NCBI RefSeq assembly: GCF_001641265.1
Contig: NW_020167536.1
Coordinates: forward strand, 372,001-436,000
Reading direction: 5' to 3'
From: Pseudogymnoascus destructans
Taxonomy: Eukaryota; Ascomycota; Leotiomycetes; Thelebolales; Thelebolaceae
DNA length: 64,000 nucleotides
How positions within the stretch are numbered: position 1 is the stretch's first letter; every line of letters starts with the position of its first letter. The notes under the pieces are model-generated. The model was not told the origin of the DNA, did no database searches, and saw nothing but the letters and a program-made list of their open reading frames with translations. The translations under genes and the position numbers were made by a program. Shown here in pieces: positions 42,568 to 53,157 of the stretch.

Positions 42568-42844
42568 TTATATAGAGACGTATAGCCTAGATGAGTTATT
42601 ATATTAATCTTTAGAAGAAGACATAGTTATATAGTAAAGATAGTATAAAGTGTTGTTATTGTTACTTTTGTTTTAATAGAAAAGTTAGTGAAGGAGGGAG
42701 TTAAAGGCTCTATATATACCTAGATTATAGATTCTAGAATATGCTATATAGATATATTTATAAGCATTTATAAGCATCTCAAACTCTCTAGAAGTTTATA
42801 GAAGTTTATAGAATTCTCTAGAAACATTTTGTTTTTCTATCTTA
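42568..42844. other. A+T-rich spacer
   Basis: A+T-rich, with short direct repeats (ataagcatttataagcat; agaagtttatagaagtttatag) but no coding signal. It precedes the terminus of transposon P5. Confidence 0.5.
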
Positions 42845-43521
42845 ACGTACTTGACAAGTGAGTCGTATTTGCATGCGAGTCGTATCGCAACACACCAAAT
42901 CTGCTCTTTACGGACACTAATGACTATAATGGCTCAACCACAGAACACTCCGGCTAGTCAGATTGAAGGCCGAATTGATTTAGCTATTCAGGCCTCCCAT
43001 CAAGGCTATTTTAGCAACCTTAAAGCAGCTTGTACAACCTACGATGTGCCATACACAACTGTCCGCGACCACGTTAACGGACGCGTTGCTCGACGCGATT
43101 TATAACCCGCAAACAAAAAACTTAGCAACACAGAGGAGTCAACACTTGTCGAATGGATATTATCCATGGAGAAACGAGGTCTACCCCTTAGATCTGAATC
43201 TGTACGGCAAATGGCAAATCTATTACTCCAAAAATGGTCTGACGCGGTCTACTCTACCCCTCTTACAGTTGGCCAACGATGGGTTTACAACTTTGTAAAG
43301 CGCCACCCTTTCCTCCAATCAAAGTACACCCGTAAATACGATTATCAACGGGCAAAATGTGAAGATCCTACCGTTATTCGGGATTTGTTTCGACTTTTAC
43401 AGAACACAATTGCCAAATATGGGATTCAGGAAGATGACATCTATAACTTTGACGAGACGGGATTTCAAATGGGAGTGATTACAACCGCAAAAGTGATTAC
43501 GGGTTCTGAGCGGGCCCATAA

Positions 43522-44935
43522 TGTAATGGTGGGTGCACCAGATGTGAGAATCTAGCCACCCAAGGAAGGGATGAATTTACTAAGACAACACACTGTCTTA
43601 GAAAACAGAGCCAAAGGGTTGTAGCTTAGACTATTCCACAACGCAGCAATCAGGTGTGTGATGTAGTGAAGTGGTTCAGACAAGTTGCAACAAATGTTGA
43701 GTCTGGGAACTCAGGGGTAAGTCAGAGGTTAACACCTCACTGACTTTTCAAGGAGTAACAAGATCAATGCTTGAAAGCTTGGAAAAGACATGGAAGTATG
43801 TGATAGTCGATTTACTGTATTGTCTGCTTGCCCTTTCTTAAGGAAAGGGCAATCCTATTTATGCTAAAGGAATGTAGTTCTCTCATTTTCCAAGACTTTC
43901 CATGACTTACCAGGCTTGGTAACTGTAGTCGACGTAAGAGAATCCCATAGAACCATCTCCTAGGTTCGTAGCCTATAGGAAGTAAAAGGAGGTCCAAGTT
44001 TAGAGTACCCCTATAGACAAATTATGTCATAGACAAATTATGTCACAGACAAATTATGTCACAGACAAATTATGTCATAACTTAACCAATCTTGTGGGTA
44101 ACTAAAGAGTGATGACATGTAATGTATCATAGAGGTTCGTAGGAGCTTTTAGAGCTATCGTTCATGCTCCTAGGTGTTACGACGGAACAAGAAGGCTGGC
44201 CAACTACAGGACAGGAAGGAGGGAGGTCGCATGAGACCGGCCCTGGTACCTGGAGGGGCAGCGGGGAATAGTAGTTCCGAAAGTATCACGTGACGGACTC
44301 GCAGGATGATGAGAAGAGTCCTAAGAGTCCAGGACTCCGAGGACTCGAGTGAGTTCCCAGGAGTCCACTAGGCACGTGACGGACTCGCAGGATGATGAGA
44401 AGAATCCTAAGAGTCCAGGACTCCGAGGACTCGAGTGAGTTCCCAGGAGTCCACTAGGCACGACGCCACTATATAAGTAGATAGTTAGTTCTTAGATAGG
44501 AGCTTCGTGCTCAACTCAATACAGTATTTGTTATATACTAGTAACGTGTTACTTGAAGCCTTTGTGTCTGATCCCCTGCCTCCTCTGATAAGTAAACCTT
44601 TACGCAAGAGAACCTCTGTGCCTTCTATCGTTTAGAAGTCAGCGTTACACTAGGCCTCTAGTTGGTAGAGATATCATGTAGTAGTATGAGTGATGTCATG
44701 TAATGAATCATAGAGGGTTGTAGAGATATGCTATGTGGTAATATCGGCCCAGTAACTAAGGAGCGATGACGTGTAATGAATCATAGATGGTTGTAGCAAT
44801 CGTTGAGTAGTATTGCTCTTGTTGTTGGTGTGATAAGCCAAAATATGTATAGTGACTTGTAGGTTTGAGGAGGAGATTTCCAAGTTTGCTCTTGAGTTTG
44901 ATAGCAAACTGAGTGCAACGAATGTCAGTATGACA
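43522..44935 (-). repeat. solo LTR, family A, containing a family-B solo LTR
   Basis: Starts tgtaatggtgggtgcacc and ends gtcagtatgaca, flanked by CATAA (43517-43521, 44936-44940). Its own length without the insert is about 934 bp. It carries a local triplication of acaaattatgtca (about 44028-44077). It has clearly lost its internal region by LTR-LTR recombination before or after the nested LTR arrived. Confidence 0.93.
44175..44649 (+). repeat. solo LTR, family B, nested in LTR A
   Basis: 475 bp, starts TGTTACGACGGAACAAG and ends GTCAGCGTTACA, flanked by CTAGG (44170-44174, 44650-44654). It contains two tandem copies of an 86-bp unit (44287-44372, 44373-44458) rich in gagtcc/ggactc, then a TATA box (ctatataag). 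Confidence 0.94.
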
Positions 44936-45447
44936 CATAAGCCCATTTGTGTGCAGCCAGGGAACCGTGAATGGGTTACCGTTATTGAGTCAATTGCAGC
45001 AAGCGGGTGGAGTGTGCCACCAATGGTTATATTTGAGGGAAAGGTCCATATATCAAGTTGGTATACGGATACCTTGCCTTGAGATTGGACCATTGCAGTT
45101 AGTAATAATGGCTGGACAGACGACTCTTTAGGCCTTACCTGGCTTACGGACGTCTTCCAGAAGCACACAAAGGACCGTACAAAGGGTGTTTACAGGCTCT
45201 TGATTCTTGACGGACATGGAAGCCATTCCACTCCTGAATTTGACCTGTTTTGCAAGGAGCACTCAATTATCACACTCTGTATGCCTCCACACTCGTCACA
45301 TCTTTTGCAACCACTTGACGTTAGCTGCTTTGCAGTTATGAAACGGTTATATGGAAAACAAATTGAGGGGTATATGCGGGTTGGAGTTAGTCATATTGAC
45401 AAACCTGACTTCCTTATAGCCTACCTTGCAGCCCACAAAGACTCTAT

Positions 45448-45922
45448 TGTTACGACGGAACAAGAAGGCTGGCCAACTACAGGACAGGAAGGAGGGAGGT
45501 CGCATGAGACCGGCCCTGGTACCTGGAGGGGCAGCGGGGAATAGTAGTTCCGAAAGTATCACGTGACGGACTCGCAGGATGATGAGAAGAGTCCTAAGAG
45601 TCCAGGACTCCGAGGACTCGAGTGAGTTCCCAGGAGTCCACTAGGCACGTGATGGACTCGCAGGATGATGAGAAGAGTCCTAAGAGTCCAGGACTCCGAG
45701 GACTCGAGTGAGTTCCCAAGAGTCCACTAGGCACGACGCCACTATATAAGTAGATAGTATTTCCTTAGATAGGAGCTTCGTGCTCAACTCAATACAGTAT
45801 TTGTTATATACTAGTAACGTGTTACTTGAAGCCTTTGTGTCTGATCCCCTGCCTCCTCTGATAACTTAACCTTTACGCAAGAGAACCTCTGTGTCTTCTA
45901 TCGTTTAGAAGTCAGCGTTACA
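45448..45922 (+). repeat. 5' LTR of gypsy element B
   Basis: TG...CA ends, two 86-bp internal repeats, TATA box at 45743-45750 and conserved downstream tcgtgctcaactcaatacag. The element's leader (ctttgagcaccacttctac) follows at once; no standard TGG-type tRNA primer site was recognised. Confidence 0.93.
45743..45750 (+). promoter_or_regulatory. LTR TATA box
   Basis: tatataag, in a block (ccactatataagtagatag) kept in all family-B and family-C LTRs of the window although their upstream halves differ. This is the expected core promoter for the retrotransposon transcript. Confidence 0.6.
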
Positions 45923-45968
45923 CTTTGAGCACCACTTCTACGAGGTACCGGCTTACACACAAAGCAAC

Positions 45969-47899
45969 ATGTCTGTCGTCAGTTCGAAGGGGAAAACCCC
46001 CACCACGCCAACTTCGTCTCAGAGGTCTAAGCCTGAGAATGAAGAGATGCCCGATGCACCCACCGTCAACGAACTCAAGGAAACTCTACGCGTCAAGTTG
46101 CCCGACACTTACTCCGGCAACCGAAAGGAACTTGAGGTGTTTTTGCTACAGGTCGAACTGTACCAGCACTTCAATGACGAGAAGTTTCCCACCCAGGAGA
46201 GCTATGCCCTGTGGACTGCGTCCTACCTTAGGGGGGAAGCCCTGCGATGGATCGAACCATTCCTCAAGGACTATTTCAAATATGAAAGTACCAATGGAAG
46301 CATGACAACTACGCAGACTATGTTTGGCAGCTGGAAAGGATTCTGTAAGGAAATCCGACGCATGTTCGGAGACATCGATGAGATTAAGACCGCGGAAGAC
46401 CATCTGTTTGCACTTAAGCAGACTGGCAGCGCCCTCACATACTCCACAGAATTCCAGAGATATGGCAATCAGACAGGATGGGACGCCAGCGCACTCATCA
46501 GCCACTACCGACGTGGGCTGAAGAGCCATATACGTATGGAACTTGCCCGTTTGGAACAACAACCAACGGACATGGTAGCGCTAATCGAACATACGGTCCG
46601 AATCGACAATCGACTATACGAATTCCAGAAGGAACGTCGGACCTATGACAAGCCCAAGAAAAGTTACCTCTACCGGGGAAACGAGGGCAGACAACGGGAT
46701 CAACACCCGCGAGACAACCGTTGGTCGGACCCAATGGAACTCGATGCCACGTTCAAACCTGGACGACCCCGTGACCCTAAGAAAGACAGACAATTCAAGG
46801 AACGACTCTGTTTTAACTGCCAGGCCACATGGCCCGAGACTGCAGACAGCCAAAGAAAGGGAACGGCGGACGCAAAGTCGGCAAACAACTCAATGCCACC
46901 TGGACAGGACAGTTGAACGCAACGTTTGTGAGCAAACAGGACTGGGGAATAAACGGCGAAAGCACCCCAGAAGACGAGAGCTCAGATGAAGGGTCGGAGG
47001 CGGAATCGTTCACCGTCTCGGAACAGGAGACCTTCGACGAGCTCGCACCTATGGAACCAATGAGTCCACGGTGCAAGAGCGTAGTAAGACGCATGGCAAA
47101 ACACGCCCACGCGAAGATTAGGGCCGAACGAGACAAGCCCAATGGCCAGAGGAGAATCCCCATGCTTAAAGACCTCTACGGGAACCTGTTACAGGAACTT
47201 CCGTTAAAGTGCAAGGTGGACGACTGCAAGGATGACCTCTGGAGATACTACGACCAACTAACGAATACCCGCAGGCTGCTTGGCACGTCCCAAGACGTAG
47301 CTAAGTTGGAAGCCCAAGAAGCGGAAGAACTGGAGAAGGATGTCGAGCATATGGCTAAACTGAAGTATATGAAAAGCGTCGAACTTTACTACCAGGACCG
47401 CAGGAGAGCCCTGAAGAAGTACGACGAGAAAGCCAGAGATATGCTCCGACGGGAAAATGCGAGACCCACTCCACGCATCGAAAGGAGAGCCATGGAGCAA
47501 CTAGACACGTTCTCCACGCCTCCGAGGGAAGATAGTGCATGGGTGAGAGGACAGCAGGAACTATCAACGACAGACGCAACAGAGACTGATCATCCCTGGC
47601 ACGCGTATGTCTACTGGGAGTATTGCAGCGAAGATGATTGCAAGCTCCACTGGAAAAAGAAACACCAGAATCAGTTGTTTCCCCGATCCTCGCCCAGGAT
47701 ACACTTCAGAGATGCAGAGCAAGTTCACGCCCTCAGGCGAAGCCAGTCTGAAGGGGACTTGCCTATCAAAAGTGAACAGGTATACGAGAAATACCCACAT
47801 CTGCTAGATGAAGCAGAAGAGCGAGGGAAACGATCTCCCCAAGGACCACCATTGGAAGCGGATGAATACTATCCTTCCTCGGACGAGTCAAAAAACTAG
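45969..47899 (+). pseudogene. Gag of element B, frameshifted in the zinc knuckle
   Basis: Opens at ATG 45969 (MSVVSSKGKTPTTPTSSQR). Capsid-like region VKLPDTYSGNRKELEVFLLQ, FGSWKGFCKEIRRMFGDID and YRRGLKSHIRMELARLEQQ. At about 46820 the knuckle reads CFNC and then loses eight bases (gacaagcc) that are present in the remnant at 40-42 kb, shifting the frame. The original frame resumes as ARDCRQPKKGNGGRK at 46829 and continues to a stop at 47899. The long C-terminal extension (acidic, then HAYVYWEYCSEDDCKLHW) is specific to this family. The broken nucleocapsid suggests packaging depends on another copy. Confidence 0.88.
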
Positions 47900-47976
47900 G
47901 AGTCCTCGACGGTAGGCCACCGCCGAGCGACACGAAGAGGCCTAGTACAGACCAGCTATGCGCCACGACGGGCAGC

Positions 47977-50900
47977 ATGCAACTATATGTGGTCGCTAAG
48001 ATACAACAGCGACACCTCCGAGCAATGATTGACTCAGGAGCGACGGGCAACTTTATGACAAAGAAAGTAGCAGACACGCAAGGTTTCAAGACGCAATTGA
48101 AAACCGAACCATACCCGTTAATGGTCGTAGATGGAGAGCCCATCTCGACTAATGAAGGAATGGTGACCCACGAAACGGTCCCATTGGAAATGGTCATGCT
48201 ACACGGGCACAAGGAAACGATTCAGTTTGACATCGTGCACATGGACAACCATGCATGCATCCTTGGTGTGCCATGGCTCAAGAAACACAACCCCCAGATC
48301 GACTGGTGGAACGAGAAAGTTGTGATGAGCCAGTGCGCGTGTGAACAACGGACGGACACGCGACAACGGGAGAAACCCTCCCAGGGCCGGAAGGAGTTAT
48401 GTGCAACCTCCGAGCTTGATGACCTAGCCCAGGCATCCTCACCGACGAGTATACCGGTGGAGTACAAGGAATACGAGCAATTATTCCAGGAAGGCCCTAA
48501 GAACGAGGCGCTTCCTAAGCACCAACCATGGGATCACGAGATACCTTTGGAGAAAGACAAGAGTCCACCGTTCGGACCAATATATCAGCTATCGGAAAAG
48601 GAGCTGAAGGTACTTAAGGAGTACATCGATGATAACCTAGCGAAAGGATTCATCAGACCATCCACATCACCAGCAGGAAGTCCGGTGCTTTTCGTACCAA
48701 AGAAAGACGGCTCCCTACGGTTATGTGTGGACTATCGAGCGTTGAACAACATCACAATCAAGGACAGGTATGCCCTGCCGTTAATCAACGAACTACACGA
48801 TAGATTTCAAGGAGCAAAGATCTTCAGTAAGCTAGATCTGCGAGGAGCATACAACCTGATCCGAATCAAGGCTGGGGAAGAGTGGAAAACAGCATTCCGC
48901 ACCCGCTATGGCCTATTCGAGTATCAAGTCATGCCCTTTGGGCTAACAAACGCACCCGCATCTATGCAACGACTGATGAATGATGCTTTGCACGAATACT
49001 TAGACATCTTTACCATTGTCTACTTAGACGATGTCCTGGTGTATTCAGCAACCAAGGAGGAGCATGTCAAGCATGTCAAACTCGTCCTGAAGAAACTAAA
49101 GGAGTACAGCTTACTCCTCAAACCAGAGAAGTGCGAGTTCCATAAAAACCAAGTCGAATTCTTGGGTTACATTATTGGAACGCACGGCATCAAGATGGAC
49201 CAAGCAAAAGTAACGGCAGTGTTGGAATGGCCAACACCGACCACGGTCAAGGAAGTGCAAGCCTTCCTAGGCTTCGCCAACTTCTACCGAAGATTCATCT
49301 CGGGATATTCCAAGGTAGCTCAACCACTCACGGAGCTTACCAGAAAGGATCTCGAATTCAAATGGACGGACAAGGCAGAGGCTGCTTTCCAGGAACTTAA
49401 GACGAAGTTCACGGAAGCACCTATCCTTGCTACATTTGACCCTGCAAAGAAGATCATCCTCGAAACGGACTCTTCTGACTTCGCAATTGGAGCATGTCTG
49501 AATCAACCAGACGAGAACGGTAAGTTCAAACCAATCGCGTACTACTCTAGGAAACTGTCACCCACGGAACTCAATTACGACATCCACGACAAGGAGCTAC
49601 TGGCTATTGTTGTTGCCTTTGAGCAGTGGCGAGTATATCTTGAGGGACCCACCTACCCTGTGCAGGTATGGACGGATCACAAGAACCTCATATACTTCAC
49701 CACGACCAAGGTTTTAAACCGCAGACAAGTCCGCTGGGCAGAAACCCTCGCAGCCTACAACTTCACGATAACCTATCGCAAGGGCTCCGAGAATGCAAGA
49801 GCAGACGCTCTCAGCAGACGGACCGACTACGCCGGCCCAAAGGAAGAAAGACCTAGAGCAATTCTGAAGAAAACAGATGCAGGAATACAGTACAACGAGT
49901 TACTAGCGACGATCTCAGTCATCGAAGATACAGAACTCGAGGAAAGATTCAAGAAAGCTTACGCAACAGACGAATGCGCCAAGCGAGTCTTGTCCAAAGT
50001 CGAAGGCGACTTCACCATCGACGAACAAGGATTGATTCGATACAAAGGGTTAGTGTATGTCCCAAGTCAAATGAGACGCCCGCTGGTGCAAGAACAACAC
50101 TCGTTACCAGCACACGGTCATCAGGGAGTAACACGAACCTTCGAACGAATCACTCGACACTACTACTTCCCAGGTATGAGGAAGCAGGTAGAGACAGTGG
50201 TAAGAGAGTGCGACATTTGCAGCAAGTCAAAATCCAATAGGCATCTGCCATACGGACAACTCAAGTCGACACCAGTACCAAGAGGAGCGTGGAAATCAAT
50301 AGCTTTGGACTTCATCGTCAAGCTTCCACCCTCCAAGGACCCGTTAACAGGAATAGAATACGACTCTATCCTTGTCATCACGGAAAGACTCACGAAATAT
50401 GGGAAGTTTATACCATATCTAGAAGCTAGCGATGCCGAGGCGCTCGCATATACCTTCATTCGAGTCATATTAGCCGATCATGGGATGCCAGAAGAAATCA
50501 TCTCAGATAGAGACAAGCTCTTTACTTCGAAATTCTGGAAATCATTGATGGCGCTACTGGGAACAAATCATAAGCTATCAACAGCTTTTCATCCCCAGAC
50601 AGATGGCCAAACAGAAAGATTAAATCAGACCCTTGAACAGTACCTGCGAAGCTATGTCAATCATCAACAGGATAACTGGGTTCAGATCTTACCCATCGCA
50701 CAGTTTGCATATAACAGCGCGATGACAGAAGCAACGAAAGTCTCACCGTTCTTTGCCAATTATGGCTACCAGCCAGAAGCATATAGGCAACCAAGACCGG
50801 ATGAATCACGAGCTGAACAAGCCCTGATCGTGGTGGAACAACTGAAATCGTTCCACGAACAACTTGCGACGGACATCCAATTCTTAAATGAACGATCCGC

Positions 50901-51429
50901 CGCATACGCAAACAAGAAGCGCAGTATGGAACCTGCCTTCAAGGAGGGGGATAAAGTATACCTACTCCGGAAACATATCAAAACGAAACGACCAAGCACA
51001 AAGTTGGACTTCAAGAAATTGGGACCATTCAAAATATTGAACAAAGTCAGCTCAGTTAATTACAGACTGCAGCTACCCAGGAAGTCTAGACTACACCCGG
51101 TATTTCATGTCTCACTACTGGAACCAGCAAGAGGAAATACCCCAATTGCGACCGACACCGAACTCCAACCCGAGAATGAGATAATCGAATATGAGGTCGA
51201 AGCGATCCTAGACAGAAGGTTAGTAGGACGTCGAGAAGAGTTTTTGATAAAATGGGAAAATTACGAACCTACGGATAATTCGTGGGAACCAACAAGGAAC
51301 ATCAGCAAAGAACTGCTGGAGGAATATCGACGCCGCCATCCGCCAGCCATTGATCCCAAGATGCAGGGGAGTAGGCCAGTGGATCGGAGGAAGCGGGGGT
51401 CCCGGTCACAGACGAGGAGGCAGCGCTAA
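47977..51429 (+). CDS. Pol polyprotein of gypsy element B
   Basis: 1150 residues, uninterrupted, in the -1 frame relative to Gag (the frame is open upstream of the ATG toward the Gag stop, so frameshifting or reinitiation would be needed). Protease DSGATGNFM (D19), reverse transcriptase with LCVDYRALNNITI and YLDD at 349-352, RNase H (LETDSSDFAIGAC), integrase zinc finger (HGHQGVTRTFERITRHYYFPGM...CDIC), and DDE residues D778, D844, E880. A GPF module (KLDFKKLGPFKILNKV) and a chromodomain (YEVEAILDRRL...FLIKWENYEPTDNSWEPTRNI) follow. Codon use is G+C-richer than in element A. The last 128 bases overlap the antisense ORF. Confidence 0.96.
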   Translation: MQLYVVAKIQQRHLRAMIDSGATGNFMTKKVADTQGFKTQLKTEPYPLMVVDGEPISTNEGMVTHETVPLEMVMLHGHKETIQFDIVHMDNHACILGVPWLKKHNPQIDWWNEKVVMSQCACEQRTDTRQREKPSQGRKELCATSELDDLAQASSPTSIPVEYKEYEQLFQEGPKNEALPKHQPWDHEIPLEKDKSPPFGPIYQLSEKELKVLKEYIDDNLAKGFIRPSTSPAGSPVLFVPKKDGSLRLCVDYRALNNITIKDRYALPLINELHDRFQGAKIFSKLDLRGAYNLIRIKAGEEWKTAFRTRYGLFEYQVMPFGLTNAPASMQRLMNDALHEYLDIFTIVYLDDVLVYSATKEEHVKHVKLVLKKLKEYSLLLKPEKCEFHKNQVEFLGYIIGTHGIKMDQAKVTAVLEWPTPTTVKEVQAFLGFANFYRRFISGYSKVAQPLTELTRKDLEFKWTDKAEAAFQELKTKFTEAPILATFDPAKKIILETDSSDFAIGACLNQPDENGKFKPIAYYSRKLSPTELNYDIHDKELLAIVVAFEQWRVYLEGPTYPVQVWTDHKNLIYFTTTKVLNRRQVRWAETLAAYNFTITYRKGSENARADALSRRTDYAGPKEERPRAILKKTDAGIQYNELLATISVIEDTELEERFKKAYATDECAKRVLSKVEGDFTIDEQGLIRYKGLVYVPSQMRRPLVQEQHSLPAHGHQGVTRTFERITRHYYFPGMRKQVETVVRECDICSKSKSNRHLPYGQLKSTPVPRGAWKSIALDFIVKLPPSKDPLTGIEYDSILVITERLTKYGKFIPYLEASDAEALAYTFIRVILADHGMPEEIISDRDKLFTSKFWKSLMALLGTNHKLSTAFHPQTDGQTERLNQTLEQYLRSYVNHQQDNWVQILPIAQFAYNSAMTEATKVSPFFANYGYQPEAYRQPRPDESRAEQALIVVEQLKSFHEQLATDIQFLNERSAAYANKKRSMEPAFKEGDKVYLLRKHIKTKRPSTKLDFKKLGPFKILNKVSSVNYRLQLPRKSRLHPVFHVSLLEPARGNTPIATDTELQPENEIIEYEVEAILDRRLVGRREEFLIKWENYEPTDNSWEPTRNISKELLEEYRRRHPPAIDPKMQGSRPVDRRKRGSRSQTRRQR

Positions 51430-51868
51430 CTGCCTGTTCCTCAGCCTCAACAGCGTCACGCTTCTCAGCAGCCACACGTTCGGCCTCCTCTGCCGCATCA
51501 AGCTCGTCGAGGGTTTTCAAACCTCGCCGGAGCATATCTTTACCACGGGTTCAGATGAGGCGTTTCTGCTTCCGCAGACGAAGTAACTTCGAGAGGGTTT
51601 CTTCCTCTTCGCGATCCAGGCGATCCTCCTCCCGTTCGAGCTTCACCCAGTCGGGATGCTCAGGACCCATACAGTCACACTTTTCTTTCAAGTTGCGACG
51701 AACGCACTCGGCGCACCGCCGTGAATCATTTGGAGACGACACGCAAGTAATGTTTCGCCTCACGCAGTTCGAGCAAGAATCCATTTCGGGTAGTTCGTAT
51801 CCGTGGTTCTTTATTCGACGGACAAGATCGTTGCGTTCCTGGAGTTTGCGGGCAGTGTCAGTAGGCAT
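51302..51868 (-). CDS. antisense ORF of gypsy element B (double CxxC cluster protein, one stop)
   Basis: Reads opposite to pol in the interval between pol and the 3' LTR. From ATG 51868 (MPTDTARKLQERNDLVRRI): cluster 1 CSNCVRRNITC (CX2CX6C), cluster 2 CAECVRRNLKEKC (CX2CX8C), then an acidic/basic helical region (LEREEDRLDREEEETLSKLLRLRKQKR), a single TGA at 51551-51553, and in the same frame MLRRGLKTLDELDAAEEAER and a variable Ser/Pro/Ala tail. A homologous frame without the stop lies at 56820-57395 in another copy. The six-Cys arrangement resembles Zn2Cys6-like or GATA-like metal binding, so nucleic-acid binding is plausible but unproven. An upstream Met at 51916 is possible but not shared. 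Confidence 0.7.
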
Positions 51869-51964
51869 GTTGCATGTTGAAGGACTCGCTGAGGAGCAGC
51901 AGAGTCCCGGGGACATGGACGTACTTATAGGATTCGAGACGAATGCCCAGGGGAAGGGAGCGAG

Positions 51965-52439
51965 TGTTACGACGGAACAAGAAGGCTGGCCAACTACAGG
52001 ACAGGAAGGAGGGAGGTCGCATGAGACCGGCCCTGGTACCTGGAGGGGCAGCGGGGAATAGTAGTTCCGAAAGTATCACGTGACGGACTCGCAGGATGAT
52101 GAGAAGAGTCCTAAGAGTCCAGGACTCCGAGGACTCGAGTGAGTTCCCAGGAGTCCACTAGGCACGTGATGGACTCGCAGGATGATGAGAAGAGTCCTAA
52201 GAGTCCAGGACTCCGAGGACTCGAGTGAGTTCCCAAGAGTCCACTAGGCACGACGCCACTATATAAGTAGATAGTATTTCCTTAGATAGGAGCTTCGTGC
52301 TCAACTCAATACAGTATTTGTTATATACTAGTAACGTGTTACTTGAAGCCTTTGTGTCTGATCCCCTGCCTCCTCTGATAAGTAAACCTTTACGCAAGAG
52401 AACCTCTGTGTCTTCTATCATTTAGAAGTCAGCGTTACA
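51965..52439 (+). repeat. 3' LTR of gypsy element B
   Basis: Same length as the 5' LTR. Noticed differences are gataag-taaacc versus gataac-ttaacc and tatcattt versus tatcgttt near the 3' end. Followed by TCTAT and the third piece of transposase P5. Confidence 0.93.
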
Positions 52440-53157
52440 TCTATAACACCTAATGTGATCCGTAGTGGCTTTGCAGCCACTGGCATACACCCATACGACC
52501 CAGAACGGGTGCTCTCAAAGCTGAATACTCAATTACGGACACCAACCCCACCTCTACTTCTCCTAGACACTACCCAGGACTGTTGGGTACCTGAAACGCC
52601 CCATAATGTTAGTCAATTGGACCGTCAGGCTACTGCAATTAAGGAATCTGTTCAGCGCCGTACAGCAGGCTTCTCAAGCCCTACAGAGCAGGCATTCCAG
52701 CAGCTAGTAAAAGGGTGCCAAATGGCTATGCATAATGCGGTCCTTCTTGCGGATGAAAACAAGCAGCTACGGGCCGCAAATGAGAGGCAAAAGAAGAAGA
52801 GAGCCGTAAGGAGGTCGTATATAGCTAGGGGAGGTGTTTTAACGGTTCAGGAAGGCCTAGAGTGGGCACAAACAGCAAATATAGTAGTTGAGGGTAGGGT
52901 TACAGGTGAGCTAGCAGACCTGCAAATACGTGCGCCACCAGCATGTAGTATGTGTAGATCACTCACACATACTGCCCGTACATGCCCATTAAAGCAGGTT
53001 TCTAATTAGGGTAGTTTTAGAGGTTTTAAATAATTAATTTGTTGAGTTATTAACCTGTAAAGTGCAGATTTGGTGTGTTGCGATACGACTCGCATGCAAA
53101 TACGACTCGCTTGTCAAGTACGTTATCTTATCTTATCACTTATATAAACTATACCTA

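Larger units (their letters stand above)
45448..52439 (+). mobile_element. full-length Ty3/gypsy retrotransposon B with antisense ORF
   Basis: 6992 bp: 475-bp LTRs at 45448-45922 and 51965-52439, target duplication TCTAT (45443-45447, 52440-52444), and a purine-rich tract (aggggaagggagcgag) before the 3' LTR. The LTRs differ at only about three positions that I could see, so the insertion is young. Gag is frameshifted, Pol is open, and an antisense frame fills the 535 bases between pol and the 3' LTR. Confidence 0.95.
42929..53009 (+). pseudogene. pogo/Fot1 transposase in three pieces (P5)
   Basis: Pieces at 42929-43521, 44941-45447 and 52445-53009 are contiguous in protein terms once the insertions and their target duplications are discounted. 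Piece 1 has the HTH part (LKAACTTYDVPYTTVRDHV), KYDYQRAKCEDP and the catalytic YNFDETGFQMG. Piece 2 has QPGNREWVTVIESI, LLILDGHGSHSTPEF and PPHSSHLLQPLDVSCF. Piece 3 has IRSGFAATGIHPYDPERVL, a coiled coil and the knuckle CSMCRSLTHTARTC. Independent damage exists too: a TAA after RRDL in piece 1 and a TGA after TDTLP in piece 2. It is related to P1 and P2. Confidence 0.9.
42845..53123 (+). mobile_element. pogo transposon P5, expanded by nested retrotransposon insertions
   Basis: Terminal inverted repeats acgtacttgacaagtgagtc (42845) and its complement ending at 53123, each flanked by TA (42843-42844, 53124-53125), with an iterated gagtcgtatt/cgagtcgtat motif inside. Without insertions the element would be about 1.87 kb. 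It is interrupted twice: by a family-A solo LTR (43522-44935, TSD CATAA), which contains a family-B solo LTR (44175-44649, TSD CTAGG), and by the complete gypsy element B (45448-52439, TSD TCTAT). Confidence 0.93.

Noticed and set aside
47258..48467. Minus-strand frames opposite Gag-Pol of element B, repeated in the remnant at 40-42 kb
   Set aside because: They lie entirely within conserved Gag/Pol codons, so their conservation follows from the sense protein. The antisense ORF kept in the feature list mostly lies outside pol.
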